Positions 35,770 to 46,830 of a stretch of DNA of 64,000 nucleotides are shown piece by piece. The number at the start of each line of letters is the position of its first letter. Position 1 is the first letter of the stretch. The notes below the pieces were generated by a model. That model had not been told where the DNA came from, did no database searches, and saw only the letters and a program-made list of their open reading frames with translations. Both the position numbers and the translations under genes were made by a program. The stretch comes from Polytrichum commune (taxonomy: Eukaryota; Streptophyta; Polytrichopsida; Polytrichales; Polytrichaceae), in contig OX485809.1 in NCBI GenBank assembly GCA_950295325.1, positions 15,932,001 to 15,996,000 on the forward strand, in the 5' to 3' direction.

Positions 35770-37124
35770 AATGGGTAGCCGTTAACGGCCACCCTTTTTA
35801 TGATGCCAACTTCTATGTTCTAGTTTAGGGTACCCGTTCTTGGGTTTCAGTCTTCATTTAACAACATATATTCTTTGAAATAAAATCACATATATACATA
35901 TATTTCTTATGTATGTTCCATCTAAAAGTGTGGCCGTTAACGGCCACCCTTTTTATGATGCCAACTTTTGTGTTCTAGTTTAGGGTGGTCGTCAACGGCC
36001 ACCCTTTGTATGATGCTAACTTCTATGTTCTAGTTTAGGGTACCTCTTCTTGGGTTTCAGTCTTCATTTAACAACATAATTTCTTTGAAATAAAATCACA
36101 TATATACGTATATTTCTTATGTATGTTCCATCTAAAAGTGTGGCCGTTAACGGCCACCCTTTGTATGATGCTAACTTCTATTTTCTAGTTTAGGGTACCT
36201 CTTCTTGGGTTTCAGTCTTCATTTAACAACATAATTTCTTTGAAATAAAATCACATATATACGTATATTTCTTATGTATGTTCCATCTAAAAGTGTGGCC
36301 GTTAACGGCCACCCTTTGTATGATGCTAACTTCTATTTTCTAGTTTAGGGTACCTCTTCTTGGGTTTCAGTCTTCATTTAACAACATAATTTCTTTGAAA
36401 TAAAATCATATATATATGTATATTTCTTATGTATGTTCCATCTAAAAGTGTGGCCGTTAACAACCACCCTTTTTATGATGCCAACTTATGTGTTCTAGTT
36501 TAGGGTGGCCGTCAACGGCCACCCTTTGTATGATGCTAACTTCTATTTTCTAGTTTAGGGTACCTCTTCTTGGGTTTCAGTCTTCATTTAACAACATAAT
36601 TTCTTTGAAATAAAATCATATATATACATATATTTCTTATGTATGTTCCATCTAAAAGTGTGGCCGTTAACGGCCACCCTTTTTATGATGCCAACTTCTG
36701 TGTTCTAGTTTAGGGTGGCCGTCAACGGCCACCCTTTGTATGATGCTAACTTCTATTTTCTAGTTTAGGGTACCCGTTCTTGGGTTTCAGTCTTCATTTA
36801 ACAACATAATTTCTTTGAAATAAAATCACATATATACATATATTTCTTGTGTATGTTCCATCTAAAAGTGTCGCTGTTAACGGTCACCATTGGTTGCATC
36901 TCAAATTTATTGGTATATAAGTTTATTTTTTCATGTATACACTCATTTCCACCCTTATTAAAAATTCATATTATTTTCTATATATGCATTTTTTTTCATG
37001 TATACATTCATTTCCACCCTTATTAGAATTTTACATTATTTTCTATATATGTATCTTTCTTCATGTATACACTCATTTCCTTCATTTTTTTTCCTCCTAC
37101 AAGGGTGGCCGTTAACGGCCATCC
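35770..37124. promoter_or_regulatory. Palindrome-bearing tandem array between the two MULE genes
   Basis: Eleven copies of an 18-bp palindrome, GTGGCCGTTAACGGCCAC, or a close variant start at 35775, 35930, 35985, 36140, 36295, 36450, 36505, 36660, 36715, 36870 and 37105. Four (35930, 36140, 36295, 36660) are perfect. Spacings are 155 or 210 bp, the longer being 155 plus a 55-bp partial copy whose centre is GTCAAC. Each perfect copy holds two inverted TAACGGCCA cores, matching the inner YAACGGYYA of the plant MSA element bound by three-repeat MYB (MYB3R) factors. The array separates the 5' ends of two divergent genes, so a shared bidirectional promoter is a fair inference. Confidence 0.75.
36932..37082. 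repeat. Second tandem repeat, 65-bp period
   Basis: CATGTATACACTCATTTCC recurs at 36932, 36997 and 37062 with CACCCTTATTA...TTATTTTCTATATATG between. It sits inside the palindrome array, just before its last palindrome. Confidence 0.85.
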
Positions 37125-37486
37125 ATATTGAAATTTCAGATTCTATTCTATGTGTGGTTTTTCCTTATGTATACTCTCACTTTCATAAATATTTTTGTAT
37201 ATTATTTTAGTTTGCATATGTGATTTCTTTCATATGTATATATTTCTTTTAATTTAGTTTTATCTTTCATATGGATGATATTTTTGTGATTTAGATATGG
37301 AAGTTGTACATATTTCTGAAGATCAATTGAAATTGCAATTGCATGCATTTTAAAAAAAAAAACTGTCAACACATCTTCCCGTCTTGAACGGTTAAGGTAT
37401 CAACCAAGGGCAAAATTAAAATTCAACATTCCACTATGTCGAATGGTTGCATTGCCTGTTGTTAGGTTTTTTTAAAAAATAACGTT
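37125..37486. other. MULE interior, leader of the rightward gene
   Basis: AT-rich; no coding reading recognised before the ATG at 37487. Probably promoter side and leader of the plus-strand gene. Confidence 0.4.
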
Positions 37487-38884
37487 ATGAACCTGGCTGC
37501 ACATTTTATTGCTTGTGGTTATATGGAGGGCAACGAGATTTTTTACGTGGCCTTGGAAAACAATGAGGGGAAAACAATAGATGTTACCGATAATATCATT
37601 GAATTATGGAGTGAAAATTAGGTACGGACAAATGATGCCTTTGAAAAAATATTGCAAACTGATGAGGACCTCAAAGTTTTCTCTCGCAAAATGTTTATGA
37701 TGTGGGATGGAAACCACCGTTTGCAAACATAGTTGCCCATTATTAATCGAGATCATATATATGATCATGCTTGACATTATGCTGTTGAAAGTATTATTTT
37801 GGACGTCAAGGGAGATATTGCAACCATGTTGGCAGCTTTACATGAAGTGGTAATTCCTTTATTATTCTCTTTTTATTTGTTCGGTTCATTTGGTTTTTTT
37901 TTTTATTGTATACTTCTTTTCCGTGGCTTATTATTGGTTGTTTTATTTTATCATGAGGAACTAAAAATCCCATGTTTGTACGAATCTTGTTCATAACTTT
38001 ACCGCATTCAAAGCATTGTTGGACAATCACTTTCATATTTTAAAAAAATTATCTCCAAAGAAGATCTTACTACCGCTGATGCCAAATAAAAATCCAAATA
38101 TAGAACTTGGTTCCCTTTTACTGTTGAGGCTCTTAATGGATTTCTATATTAGGTTATTTTTCTAAAGTATTATTTTTTCACGTTTTTTTTTTCTTATATA
38201 TATATTTTTTTCTTTTTATTTTGAATTCTATAACTATATGTTTTATTACATCTTATTTTTATTATGTGTGATTTATCATACTCTTATATGTTTTTTCCTT
38301 GGTGTAGCAAGAGTTGAGAGATGTTGCTGCTACTGCTCAAAGGAAATTTTATGAGAAATACCCTGATTCTACACATTGGACTTCAAGTGCAATGGGTGAA
38401 TTTGTTTCCAAAGCTGTGGAGAGGGTAGGATTGGCTTCCCATTTGGAACTAAAGAAACAACTTTCTATTGCAGATCCTAGACATTCTCCTATGTTCTTAA
38501 AGCAGGTGAAGTCTCATTATGAAACTCACGATGAAAATCCTGAGATGATTAAAAAAAAACTTTGGATGTTAGCAACTTTGGCAATGGATACATCTATGAA
38601 GATTAAGTGGCTTGAGAGGTGGAACAGTTCATCTACTTTTCGTGAGGCTCTCAAGTTTCCGAAACCAAAATTCAATGATATAGAGTTTCCTAAGTGACTT
38701 GATAAAGCTACTTGGTGGGCTCAGGTGATAATTTTTTGTCTATGTTTTTTGAAAAAAAATATTTTTTCAATCATTCAATTTTTCTAATCTTTATTTTGTA
38801 TTTGGCAGTTGGCTATTGAGACCGAGAAGCTCTTTGATGCTACTGTGGCTAATATGCATGTGTCTATTAACTATCTTCCAGATG
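37487..38884 (+). pseudogene. Second MULE gene, multi-exon, unknown function, stop-broken
   Basis: Exon-like blocks: 37487-37849 (donor GTAATT); a poorly defined one near 37980-38150 (SLSYFKKIISKEDL, later TWFPFTVEALNGFLY); 38308-38724 (acceptor GTGTAG, donor GTGATA); and 38809-38884 (acceptor TTGGCAG, donor GTATGG). The protein-like reading includes IFYVALENNEGKTIDVTDNI, KMFMMWDGNHRLQT, SILDVKGDIATMLAALHE-like text and KFYEKYPDSTHWTSSAMGEF. DGNHRLQ recalls the DGxHR motif of ParB/sulfiredoxin-like folds, but that is a weak link. In-frame stops are TAG 37619, TAG 37730, TGA 37772 and TGA 38695, each fitting a former TGG. Intron positions survive, so it was a real spliced gene: either a second MULE gene or a captured host gene. 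Confidence 0.6.
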
Positions 38885-39548
38885 GTATGGATCATGTGCC
38901 CACTATTTTTTATTTTTTATATTTGATTTCCAAGAACTTCAACAATTTAAACCTACTACCCGATTTATATCTACAATTCACTTTTATTGTTCTTTATGTT
39001 TTGCACTTCGTAAATGTCACCCTCATGCTGGTGTTATGATGTATTCAAATTTTACATTGATGTGTATTATAGTGAGACATTCTAACATACTACACTTGTT
39101 TTCAACATGAGTTTGCTTACACATTGTCTCCAATTACATTATTATTATCTCAACAGTTTAATGTATATTAGTTCATTTTTTATACAAAATTGTTATAGCA
39201 ACATTTTCATTTGTTGTTCATTTGGACTATAGACCCTTACATGTAATTCCACAATCATAGGCCCCCAATGGATTTACAAACCATAACCGGGAAAAAATTG
39301 AAGGCTCACAGGTTCACACTCGCATGCTCACATACTAGCAACCCCGAGTCATGTACATATTGGTATTTTTCATTGCTCACTACTTGCAATCTAGCATTCA
39401 TATTGTTTGTCCTCCCCAATCTTCGTATTATTGAACCCTAAAAAATTATTTCTTTAGGCCACGGTTATAGGATACTAGGGGTCCTATTACCAAATATTTT
39501 GTTTTCTTCACCGCTCACAAATTACCGCTCATCACTCACCACTCACTG
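38885..39548. other. MULE right interior
   Basis: AT-rich, no coding continuation recognised. CCGCTCAC/CCGCTCAT motifs (39511, 39525) repeat the terminal motif before the right TIR. Confidence 0.5.
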
Positions 39549-39576
39549 CTCACCGCTCACAAGATAGCACTCCCCG
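39549..39576 (-). repeat. MULE right terminal inverted repeat
   Basis: Pairs with 32657-32684. The next nine bases (39577-39585, ACTGATAAT) are the right target-site duplication. Confidence 0.85.
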
Positions 39577-39585
39577 ACTGATAAT
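39577..39585. repeat. Right target-site duplication (ACTGATAAT)
   Basis: Identical to 32648-32656. Confidence 0.9.
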
Positions 39586-41144
39586 GGTTAATTGCATAAG
39601 TTGTGAGTAATGATTAAATCTGGAATTAATGAATGAACAATTGTTTTGTATTGGAATTAACATTGACCAAGTAATAAAGGAGTTGTTTTGAATTGAAGAT
39701 GCATTGGCCAATGGTTACCAAAAGACAATTGTGTTACTCAAAGACTATTGTTCTCTATTGACTATTGTTCTACAAAATCTCATGACGAGATGGTTACTAC
39801 TGAGACTAACACACATACCCCACTGAATAAGACACAGTGAGAGGAAATCAAGAGAGAAAGAGAGTGAAAGACATACCAGTCATGTTCTAGAGTGAATATA
39901 GCAAACCCTTTGGTCTAATTAATGAACTGTGAAGTGACAAATGCCTGTAATAGACACCAGTTAAGTCTTCCTTGAGAGTCTGTACCCTGGGTTTTGGGTT
40001 ATTTAAGTGAGAGCAAAAACTAACTACAATTACCACTACAGGAATTGTGGTTTCTTAACATTGAATTTTTTCCACTAGATGGGTTTGACATGTACGAACA
40101 TGGATTGGAAATCTACTATTGTAATAGATCATAAAACCACCCAGTGGCAATCAACCGTAATTCATGTAGCGTGGATACCTAAGTAGATTGAGGGTTAAAG
40201 TATGTGAATACACGTTCATGAGCAGTATACTATGAACTCCGTAGTATCACACTTGTGGCAACCAAAGTGCACGTGATATTACAAAGTTTTGTAGTGTTAA
40301 CATGGATGCATGATACTATAAAATTAGTGTAGCATGTGATATTATGCAATAACACAAAGGAGATGTGAGGACAATTTGAATTCGTTCTCCCATCACCCAC
40401 GCTAGTGGGGTCCACTCCACTTGACCTTCCCAAGCGATGTGGCGGACGCATGCACCAACATTTAACAAGTGACATAAGAAGAAGAACAATAAGAATAAGA
40501 ATGAGAAGGTGACACTCCACATGTTGACACATGGCACAATGCAAGGGTGTAGGTTGACTTCTTTGGTGGTTTGCATCAATGACAAATTTCATGATATAAG
40601 GGAGAGAAATGTGACAATAAGGAGTGAGATTTGAACTATGAACATCCGGTCCATAGACTTTTGGGATATTAGAGAATGTATGACATTATGGAGGTTGATA
40701 TTATGGAGTTTAGAGTGTATTTTATTAGTGTGCGGATCATAAAATTCTGAAAATTCCGAACGGCATCCTTGAATCAAATGTGGTTCACTCCAAGTGTCCT
40801 TGGGAAGAGCATAGAATGAATTGAATGCCAACATTCCCATGCATCCCAGGCCCAGAGCCAAGACATGATCCAGGCCAGCTTCACTGTGGAGGTGGAATAT
40901 TATTATGCTGCCACCATAGCAGCAACCACACAGGCTCATAAGAAACACGCGCACAATTAGGGTTAGTTTCCATGTAGGCTGCTCTTGTCCACCAGTTTCT
41001 AGTGGAAAGGTAGATTTAGTTTGGTGAAATCTACATTCCAGGTATAATATGGTGGGCAAGCGGATTGCACGGAAACTAGCCCTTCCTCAAGTATTGGAGG
41101 ACACCATATTAAGGTAAGTCTGCTTGATTCAGTGTGTCACCTTA
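39586..41144. other. Intergenic, no accepted gene
   Basis: The block at 40055-40205 (GGATTGGAAATCTACTATTG and onwards) is a diverged direct copy of 30777-30955. A 156-codon minus frame (40589-41059) has a hydrophobic stretch but matches no family with confidence. On the plus strand MVGKRIARKLALPQVLEDTI, ending at a GTAAGT donor (41114), looks exon-like, but no partner exon was found. Confidence 0.4.
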
Positions 41145-41404
41145 ACCCCTAAAGGCCAAAGCAAAATCTTTGCGGAATTGCCTAAGGCAATTCCGCCCAA
41201 TCCATAAAGTTTGTTGTACAAGATCGGCAACTCTTAGGGTACATCTACCCATGCGGATGGAAGTTTTGTCATGTTAGGGTTGTTCACAGAAATTTCAGTT
41301 CTCCACGTGTTCAAAGCATAAGATATTAGCCTAAATGTGCATGTTGGTATTGTTGGGTAGAGACTGCCCGCACAAAAACATCCGCCTCAGCCTTTAGAGG
41401 TTAA
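41145..41404. mobile_element. MITE with internal palindrome, TTA target
   Basis: The left end ACCCCTAAAGGCCAAAGC and the complement of the right end (CCTCTAAAGGCTGAGGCGG) are inverted, flanked by TTA. Inside, GCGGAATTGCC/GGCAATTCCGC (41172-41196) is a 25-bp palindrome with one central mismatch. The TTA target is as in PIF/Harbinger-type MITEs. Confidence 0.65.
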
Positions 41405-44260
41405 ACAAAGACCTATATGTGAGAGGTGTGTGGTTTCAATTGGTGTGAATCTTGGAACAATCACCAAAAAGACATGTGTATGAAAGAAAATGGACTACGC
41501 GTTCCAATGTGTTAGGCATTCTAGGTTCAATACTCTTCATGTAACTGAGGGGGGACTGAAATGATCACTAATTGAGAAAGAGAATCTTCATTTTGGTAAT
41601 GAATAATATATGTATTCATATGAGCTCCAAATACAATGAGGGAATGGCTACGGGCACAATTTGGAGTTGCCAAGCATCTTGCACTACTTGAGTGTTTCAA
41701 ATCCTACAAGTAGGTGCAAGGCAAAAAAAATTGTTTGTTGAAGACCCACTTACCTTAACCCTTAACTTCTTGGAACGTATTGTGGATTCATCATGTCGTC
41801 TAAAAAGTATGCTTTCTAGAGCTCAAATTTAATTGTATCTAAAAGAAAAGTTGTTAATGATTTAGAGATCACATCAATATGGTAGCCATATGTAATACTT
41901 TTCATGATTTGTTTATAATCGATATAGAATCAATAAACTTCAAGGAACTTTGATTATACTTGCAAAAAAATTATAGTCCAAACTTTCAAGATTAAATTAA
42001 GAATAGGTATACACTAGAGAAGGTAAGAAAAATAATCCATAGAAAATTGATAGTTTTCAGTCAAAATTAATATGAAGTTACTATATATATTTTAAAAAAA
42101 ATTGTTTGTGACCTAAAAAATCTATTGTGAACAACCATCTTTTCATAGTGTAATGGGATCGTCGCCATTGACAAGAAATTTTCATTAGACACACAATGAT
42201 ACCTATTGTGACCTTCGTAGCACCTTCCTTTTGAATGAATTTGCCTTCAAGAGTCATTCATAACTCCAAAATGGGCCTCTTAGGAAGTTAAGGGTTAACC
42301 CCACATGTAAGATGGGCTAACCCCACTTGTGACTTGTTAGTAATGGGTTGCCTCACTTGGCCTAGCCATCATAATTCGAATCTACCATTTGATGGTTGGT
42401 CCACAATATCCAAGTTGTAGTCATAACATTATTCAAACCCATAATAGTGTTGAGTGGGACTGACAATATTCCAACTAAATGTGGAGATAAAATAAATAAA
42501 TTTGTGGAATGTTGTCACTCCCTCATAACGTTGTTATAGATCTGAATAATGTTATGGTGGTCACACATGTCCTGGTTACAATAAGGTTGCCCCAATAATC
42601 ATGGCTTGCCAATTTAGTATGATGCTACATTGAAGTCTTAACAAATACTTGAAGGTGAAAATGACATAAGGTTTCCACAGACATACTCTACAGCTCACAA
42701 TAAATTGCCCCTTGGAAATGCAATTTGGATGTAATTTCGTACATTTTTATTTTTATTAAAACTTCCATGATTCAATAACACTTTGAATCGTATGTTCATC
42801 CCAAGAGATGACTCCTTATATCATTGGGAAAATTTCACTTTTTAGTGCCTATTTAAAGACCAAAATGATACCTCGATATGGTGATTACAAAAAGTGGTAT
42901 GATATATAGAGTATTCCAATAAATGTGACATTGGCTAGTCTTTCATTGTCATGTCAATTTATTTTGAAATTATATTTAAATGTCATCATGTTGAGTCAAG
43001 TCTATTTGTTTTTACTGTTCCTAAACATATATAGGTATACAATTGTGAGCCCAAAAGGGTGCCCACATTTAGTCTTAGACCCTTGAAACGTTAGTTGATG
43101 CACTTTGAAGTAGCATGTTACTTCACAAAAATATAAAAAGAGTGAAATGTTAGTCTTAGAAGTACCATGTTGTAAGAGGCTAGGATGTGAGTTGTTATTG
43201 TGTTTTTACCTTCGGAAGGATTTGAGTGAATGAGGATAGGTAAGGAGAACTTGGATTGAGTAGTTAGTGAGTAGGCTAGTACAAATGGATGGAGACAACC
43301 AAAGTGACTCAAGAGGCAAGTGCATTCGAATTGGGATGAATGGAGGATCACATGGAGCGCACAAGTGGACCACCTCATCATGGCCACTTAATGGGGAAGG
43401 CCCAAGGAAGAATGCAAGGTGGAGGATAAGCAAATTCTCAAAGCACCAATCAAATCACGAGTTAAGCATCGTGGTTTGAATTAAGTGGTGAGCGACGATT
43501 TGGGAAAGTAAGGGGAGAAAGTTATGGCGGCGGAAAGCGAAGGAGGCTAAGTTTGGGTTGAAGCATCCCAAGTTTGGTAAAGTGTGGTAGGTAGAAAGCC
43601 AAGGCTAGTTAAATGTTCGAATTAGGATCCTTGTTGATCATTTGAGGGAGGAAGGCTTAGAAGATAGGATTGGCGCCTACTAAGTAGGAGGAAATCTCAA
43701 GGGCTTATCGTGAGCCTTGAGGGTGCTCACCCCCTCAAGCTTACTATATAATTCCTCATTCTTCCCTCACTCATCCTCTCTTTCCTTTGTGCTCCAAGGC
43801 ACCCCACGAGTTATAAGTGTGGGTGTGGGAAGCCATATTGGAGCACATGTGTGTACTTAGTTTTTAGTTTGAGAGCCAAGGCTTGTTAGCCTTGAAGAGG
43901 GCTTGACCTCTTGGTAGAATTAGTGTTGACGTGAAGGATTTTAAAGTTAATTCATGATTCCAATTTGTGATACTTAAAGTTCATGTTTTGAATACACGTG
44001 GTTGCAAGTTCCATGTTTAAGAGTTGAGCACTTGATGTTGTGATGAGTGCAAAAATATACTTGTGTGGATTAGTTAGTCTTAGTGAAGTTAGGAAATTCT
44101 CTCTCCCCCTCTCCTCTCTAGGATTTTAGGATTTTAGGATTAGAGAAGAATTGTGTGATTAGAAAGGGGTTGTTAGTAGAATTAGGGAAATTAGGTAGGA
44201 AGATTAGTTAAGGGCTTGAATCATTAGTGAGGTAGTTGGGGATTACAACTACAAAGTTGT
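41405..44260. other. Intergenic, no recognised gene
   Basis: AT-rich to about 43,100, then purine-rich. The TATA-like CTATATAATTCC (43743-43755) lies in a promoter-like setting, but no downstream coding exon was recognised. No LTR or TIR identified. Confidence 0.45.
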
Positions 44261-44530
44261 GGGTTCATGAAGGAGCTGGGTTTATGAAGGAGCTGGGTTT
44301 GTTTAGTTAGAAAGTAAAGAGCTGGGTTTATGAAGGACCTGGGTTTGTTTAGTTAGAAGCTAAGGAGCTGGGTTCATGAAGGAGCTGGGTTTATGAAGGA
44401 CCTGAGTTTGTTTAGTTAGAAGCTAAGGAGCTGGGTTCATGAAGGAGCTGGGTTTATGAAGGAGCTGGGTTTGTTTAGTTAGAAGCTAAGAAGCTGGGTT
44501 TATGAAGAAGCTGGGTTTATGAAGGAGCTA
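44261..44530. repeat. Minisatellite
   Basis: Units of GAAGGAGCTGGGTTTATGAA alternate with GGGTTTGTTTAGTTAGAAGC blocks, giving an 18-bp unit nested in a longer 66-84 bp period. Confidence 0.9.
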
Positions 44531-44774
44531 GTTAAATCCAAGACCACTTGAAGGGTGAACCTTGCACTATGGACTCATCCAAGTCCAAATCCAATACCGC
44601 GGAGGAATGTGAGCCCAAACCCACTACTCGGACTACGGACGCTTAAGGGTGGGGGGTTTGGCCTCACAACAATGCATCATGTATTCACTTGAAGAGGTTA
44701 CATCTTGAAAATGTTCTTTAGGTATAACTTGAAATGAACATTGCTCATCTCATGGCAATCATTCCATGGCTCAA

Positions 44775-45860
44775 TTATCAAACCTCAAATATGCTAATAT
44801 AATACTGTGGCCAGATAGTAGCCAATCTGGCAATAAATAATTCTAAAAACATATGCCAATTTTTTAAGGAAATAAATGTCTTGGATCGTGAAAATGTTTT
44901 GATACCCAAAAGTAATAATGTCCAATATTTGATATATTTGCAAAAGCAATAAATGTCAAATACTTGCAAATGAAGAGGTTTGACCAATGATTACTAGAGT
45001 TTGTAATGTGCCACCTTGCATCCTCACATATCTTATGCCCATCATTGATTGGAGGTAAAGCTCCTACTTCTAATCCAATGAAAATGACTTGGAATGGAAG
45101 TATATCACATGATGATGAAGATGATACCGCAACAATATCTTGTCTTTAATCCTCCACCCTGACAACATGTCTTTAGTTTCCTTCTTCTCCCATGTCCTTG
45201 TACCTCCCGTTGGCATAAGGTGAATGCCCATTTGATCGGTGCCGACCACCAAAGAATGAGGAATGTTGTAACACTTCACCAAATAGGCAACATGTTGTGC
45301 CATTCATAACCCTTGAAACGCCTAATCCTTGGGAAGCTTGCTAGTAGTTGTTGTTGACTTCCAAAATGTCCAATTTAGCTCTTTTTAGCTCTTTTTATTT
45401 CTTTTTATTATTATTTAAAAATCTTCTCACCCATTTTAGAGAATTGCGAAATGTAGCTTTCCCATCTTGTAGGGGTAGTTTCCCCCCCCCCCCTCAATGA
45501 TTGAGATGATTAGACTCCTCACTATCCATGCATACAAGGTTGACCAACCTTTATATATATTTTTCAACTTGTTATGAGTTGTTCTTCTTCAAGGTATTTG
45601 AAAAGGATGGGATAATTTTGGGTTCCACCTTGAAATTGAGAGGAACTTTCGACACCATACTCCTTGTACTCATTCTTTAGCAAACCAATAGGGGTAAACC
45701 GTTCATATATAGAACCTCTACACATATTTTCATAAACCTCTCTAGTTTGTCTAGGTTGTTTGAAATTTTCCTTCAAATACTTCCAATCAAAATAGATGTT
45801 TCTATGTTGTGAAATTACTGCATAGATAGGACCCCACAAAGAAGGTTCGAACCCCATATG
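44775..45860 (-). pseudogene. DDE-superfamily transposase relic
   Basis: The minus strand at 45303-45170 reads MAQHVAYLVKCYNIPHSLVV followed by GTDQMGIHLMPTGGTRTWEKK, the stretch around the first catalytic Asp of a DDE_1-type transposase. After a frame break it continues SSSCDILPFQVIFIGLE, then LPPINDGHKICEDARWHITN and NHWSNL down to about 44,775, each recognisable but broken by stops and shifts. The open frame at 45564-45857 may be its upstream part, but this is unproven. Catalytic residues beyond the first Asp cannot be confirmed. An old, dead element; its termini were not found. Confidence 0.65.
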
Positions 45861-46426
45861 TAGGATTTAGGTATACTTGGATTTATGCATGAATTTTGGA
45901 CATTTTCAACCACCAATATGACGTATACTAGATTGCAAAACTACACAAATGTGGTGGTTGACAAACATGAATTACAAACATGTATCCAAAATTGTGATTA
46001 TTATGTTATTGCTTTTGCTATTGTCGTTTTGATGGTTTTGTCCCCACAATTGCACATCCTTTATTATTTTGGGACAAATGGTTTGTCCAACTATACTTAG
46101 CATTAGTTCCATTTGTGTAGCATTTTCTTTTCACCTTGTTGCTATCTCCACTTTTGGATGCACCCTTCACCTTTAGAGTCAACAACATTGCTTTCACCGA
46201 CTTGGAAGGACTCCCAACAAGTGGCTTCATCACCTCCTCCTCAAAAACTGTCCACAACTATGTTCAAGGTTACAAAATCATGTTGAATGCTCTCACGCAT
46301 TTCTTCCTTACTAATTTGCACAAAGATGTTGCTCAAAACCCTAGAAGCACCATTGATAAGAAAGTTTACTCATGAATGCAAAATATAGTCAAAAGACACA
46401 CTCAACACAGAATCCACCTTCATGTA
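45861..46426. other. Intergenic, no recognised gene
   Basis: Possibly more of the DDE relic (minus frame 46018-46257), but no motif supports this. It ends at the 10-bp duplication flanking the next element. Confidence 0.4.
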
Positions 46427-46436
46427 GAGATCAAGG

Positions 46437-46830
46437 CGCACTAAGGTAGGGGTGGCAATTTCCGTGCGGGTCCTAAAGTCGACCCCTAGGGTCGGAAGCA
46501 CCTATCTAGGTGCTTTTACCTTGGTTTACAAAAGCACCTATCAAGGTGCTTTTACCATTCACAGCGCTACCAACATTTCATTGGCTGCCAGCGGTTGGTT
46601 TTAGAAATCCACCCTGTGGATATACCGCGTACCCTATGTGCGAGTGTTGGTCACTCTACAAGGTTTCCTTTAAAATTTTGTAGGAAATCATGTACATGCT
46701 GAAATTTTTTTTTTCATAGTTGCTCTTACACCAGCTTTGCGGAGCGCTCAAAATTTATAAAAAAATAGTTTCAGCATCCCAACTAGGCACATCTGAAATT
46801 TGGACGGAAATTGCCACCTCTACCTTAGTT
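46437..46830. mobile_element. Non-autonomous TIR element with 10-bp target duplication
   Basis: The ends are inverted over about 26 bp (ACTAAGGTAGGGGTGGCAAT left; complement of right ACTAAGGTAGAGGTGGCAAT). GAGATCAAGG flanks both sides (46427-46436, 46831-46840). The target size of 8-10 bp points to hAT or Mutator. Inside, GCACCTAT...AGGTGCTTTTACC palindromes are repeated at about 46500 and 46530. No coding capacity. Confidence 0.82.

Larger units (their letters stand above)
32657..39576. mobile_element. Complete Mutator-like element (MULE), 6,920 bp
   Basis: The left terminus (GAGGGAAGCTATCTTATGAG) and the complement of the right terminus (CGGGGAGTGCTATCTTGTGA) are inverted repeats continuing into GCGGTGAGC. 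The perfect 9-bp direct repeat ACTGATAAT flanks the whole, and 9 bp is the Mutator target size. Short GAGCGGTGAGC-type repeats run inward from both ends, and CCGCTCAC recurs at 33063 and 33393, possibly as transposase binding sites. Cargo: a SWIM-type transposase-related gene on the minus strand, a palindromic repeat array, and a second gene on the plus strand, in divergent layout. A SINE-like insert lies inside. Confidence 0.9.

Noticed and set aside
40589-41059. 156-codon minus-strand frame with a hydrophobic stretch, at first glance like a drug/metabolite-type transporter
   Set aside because: Residue patterns do not follow the family beyond a few positions and no neighbouring exons fit.
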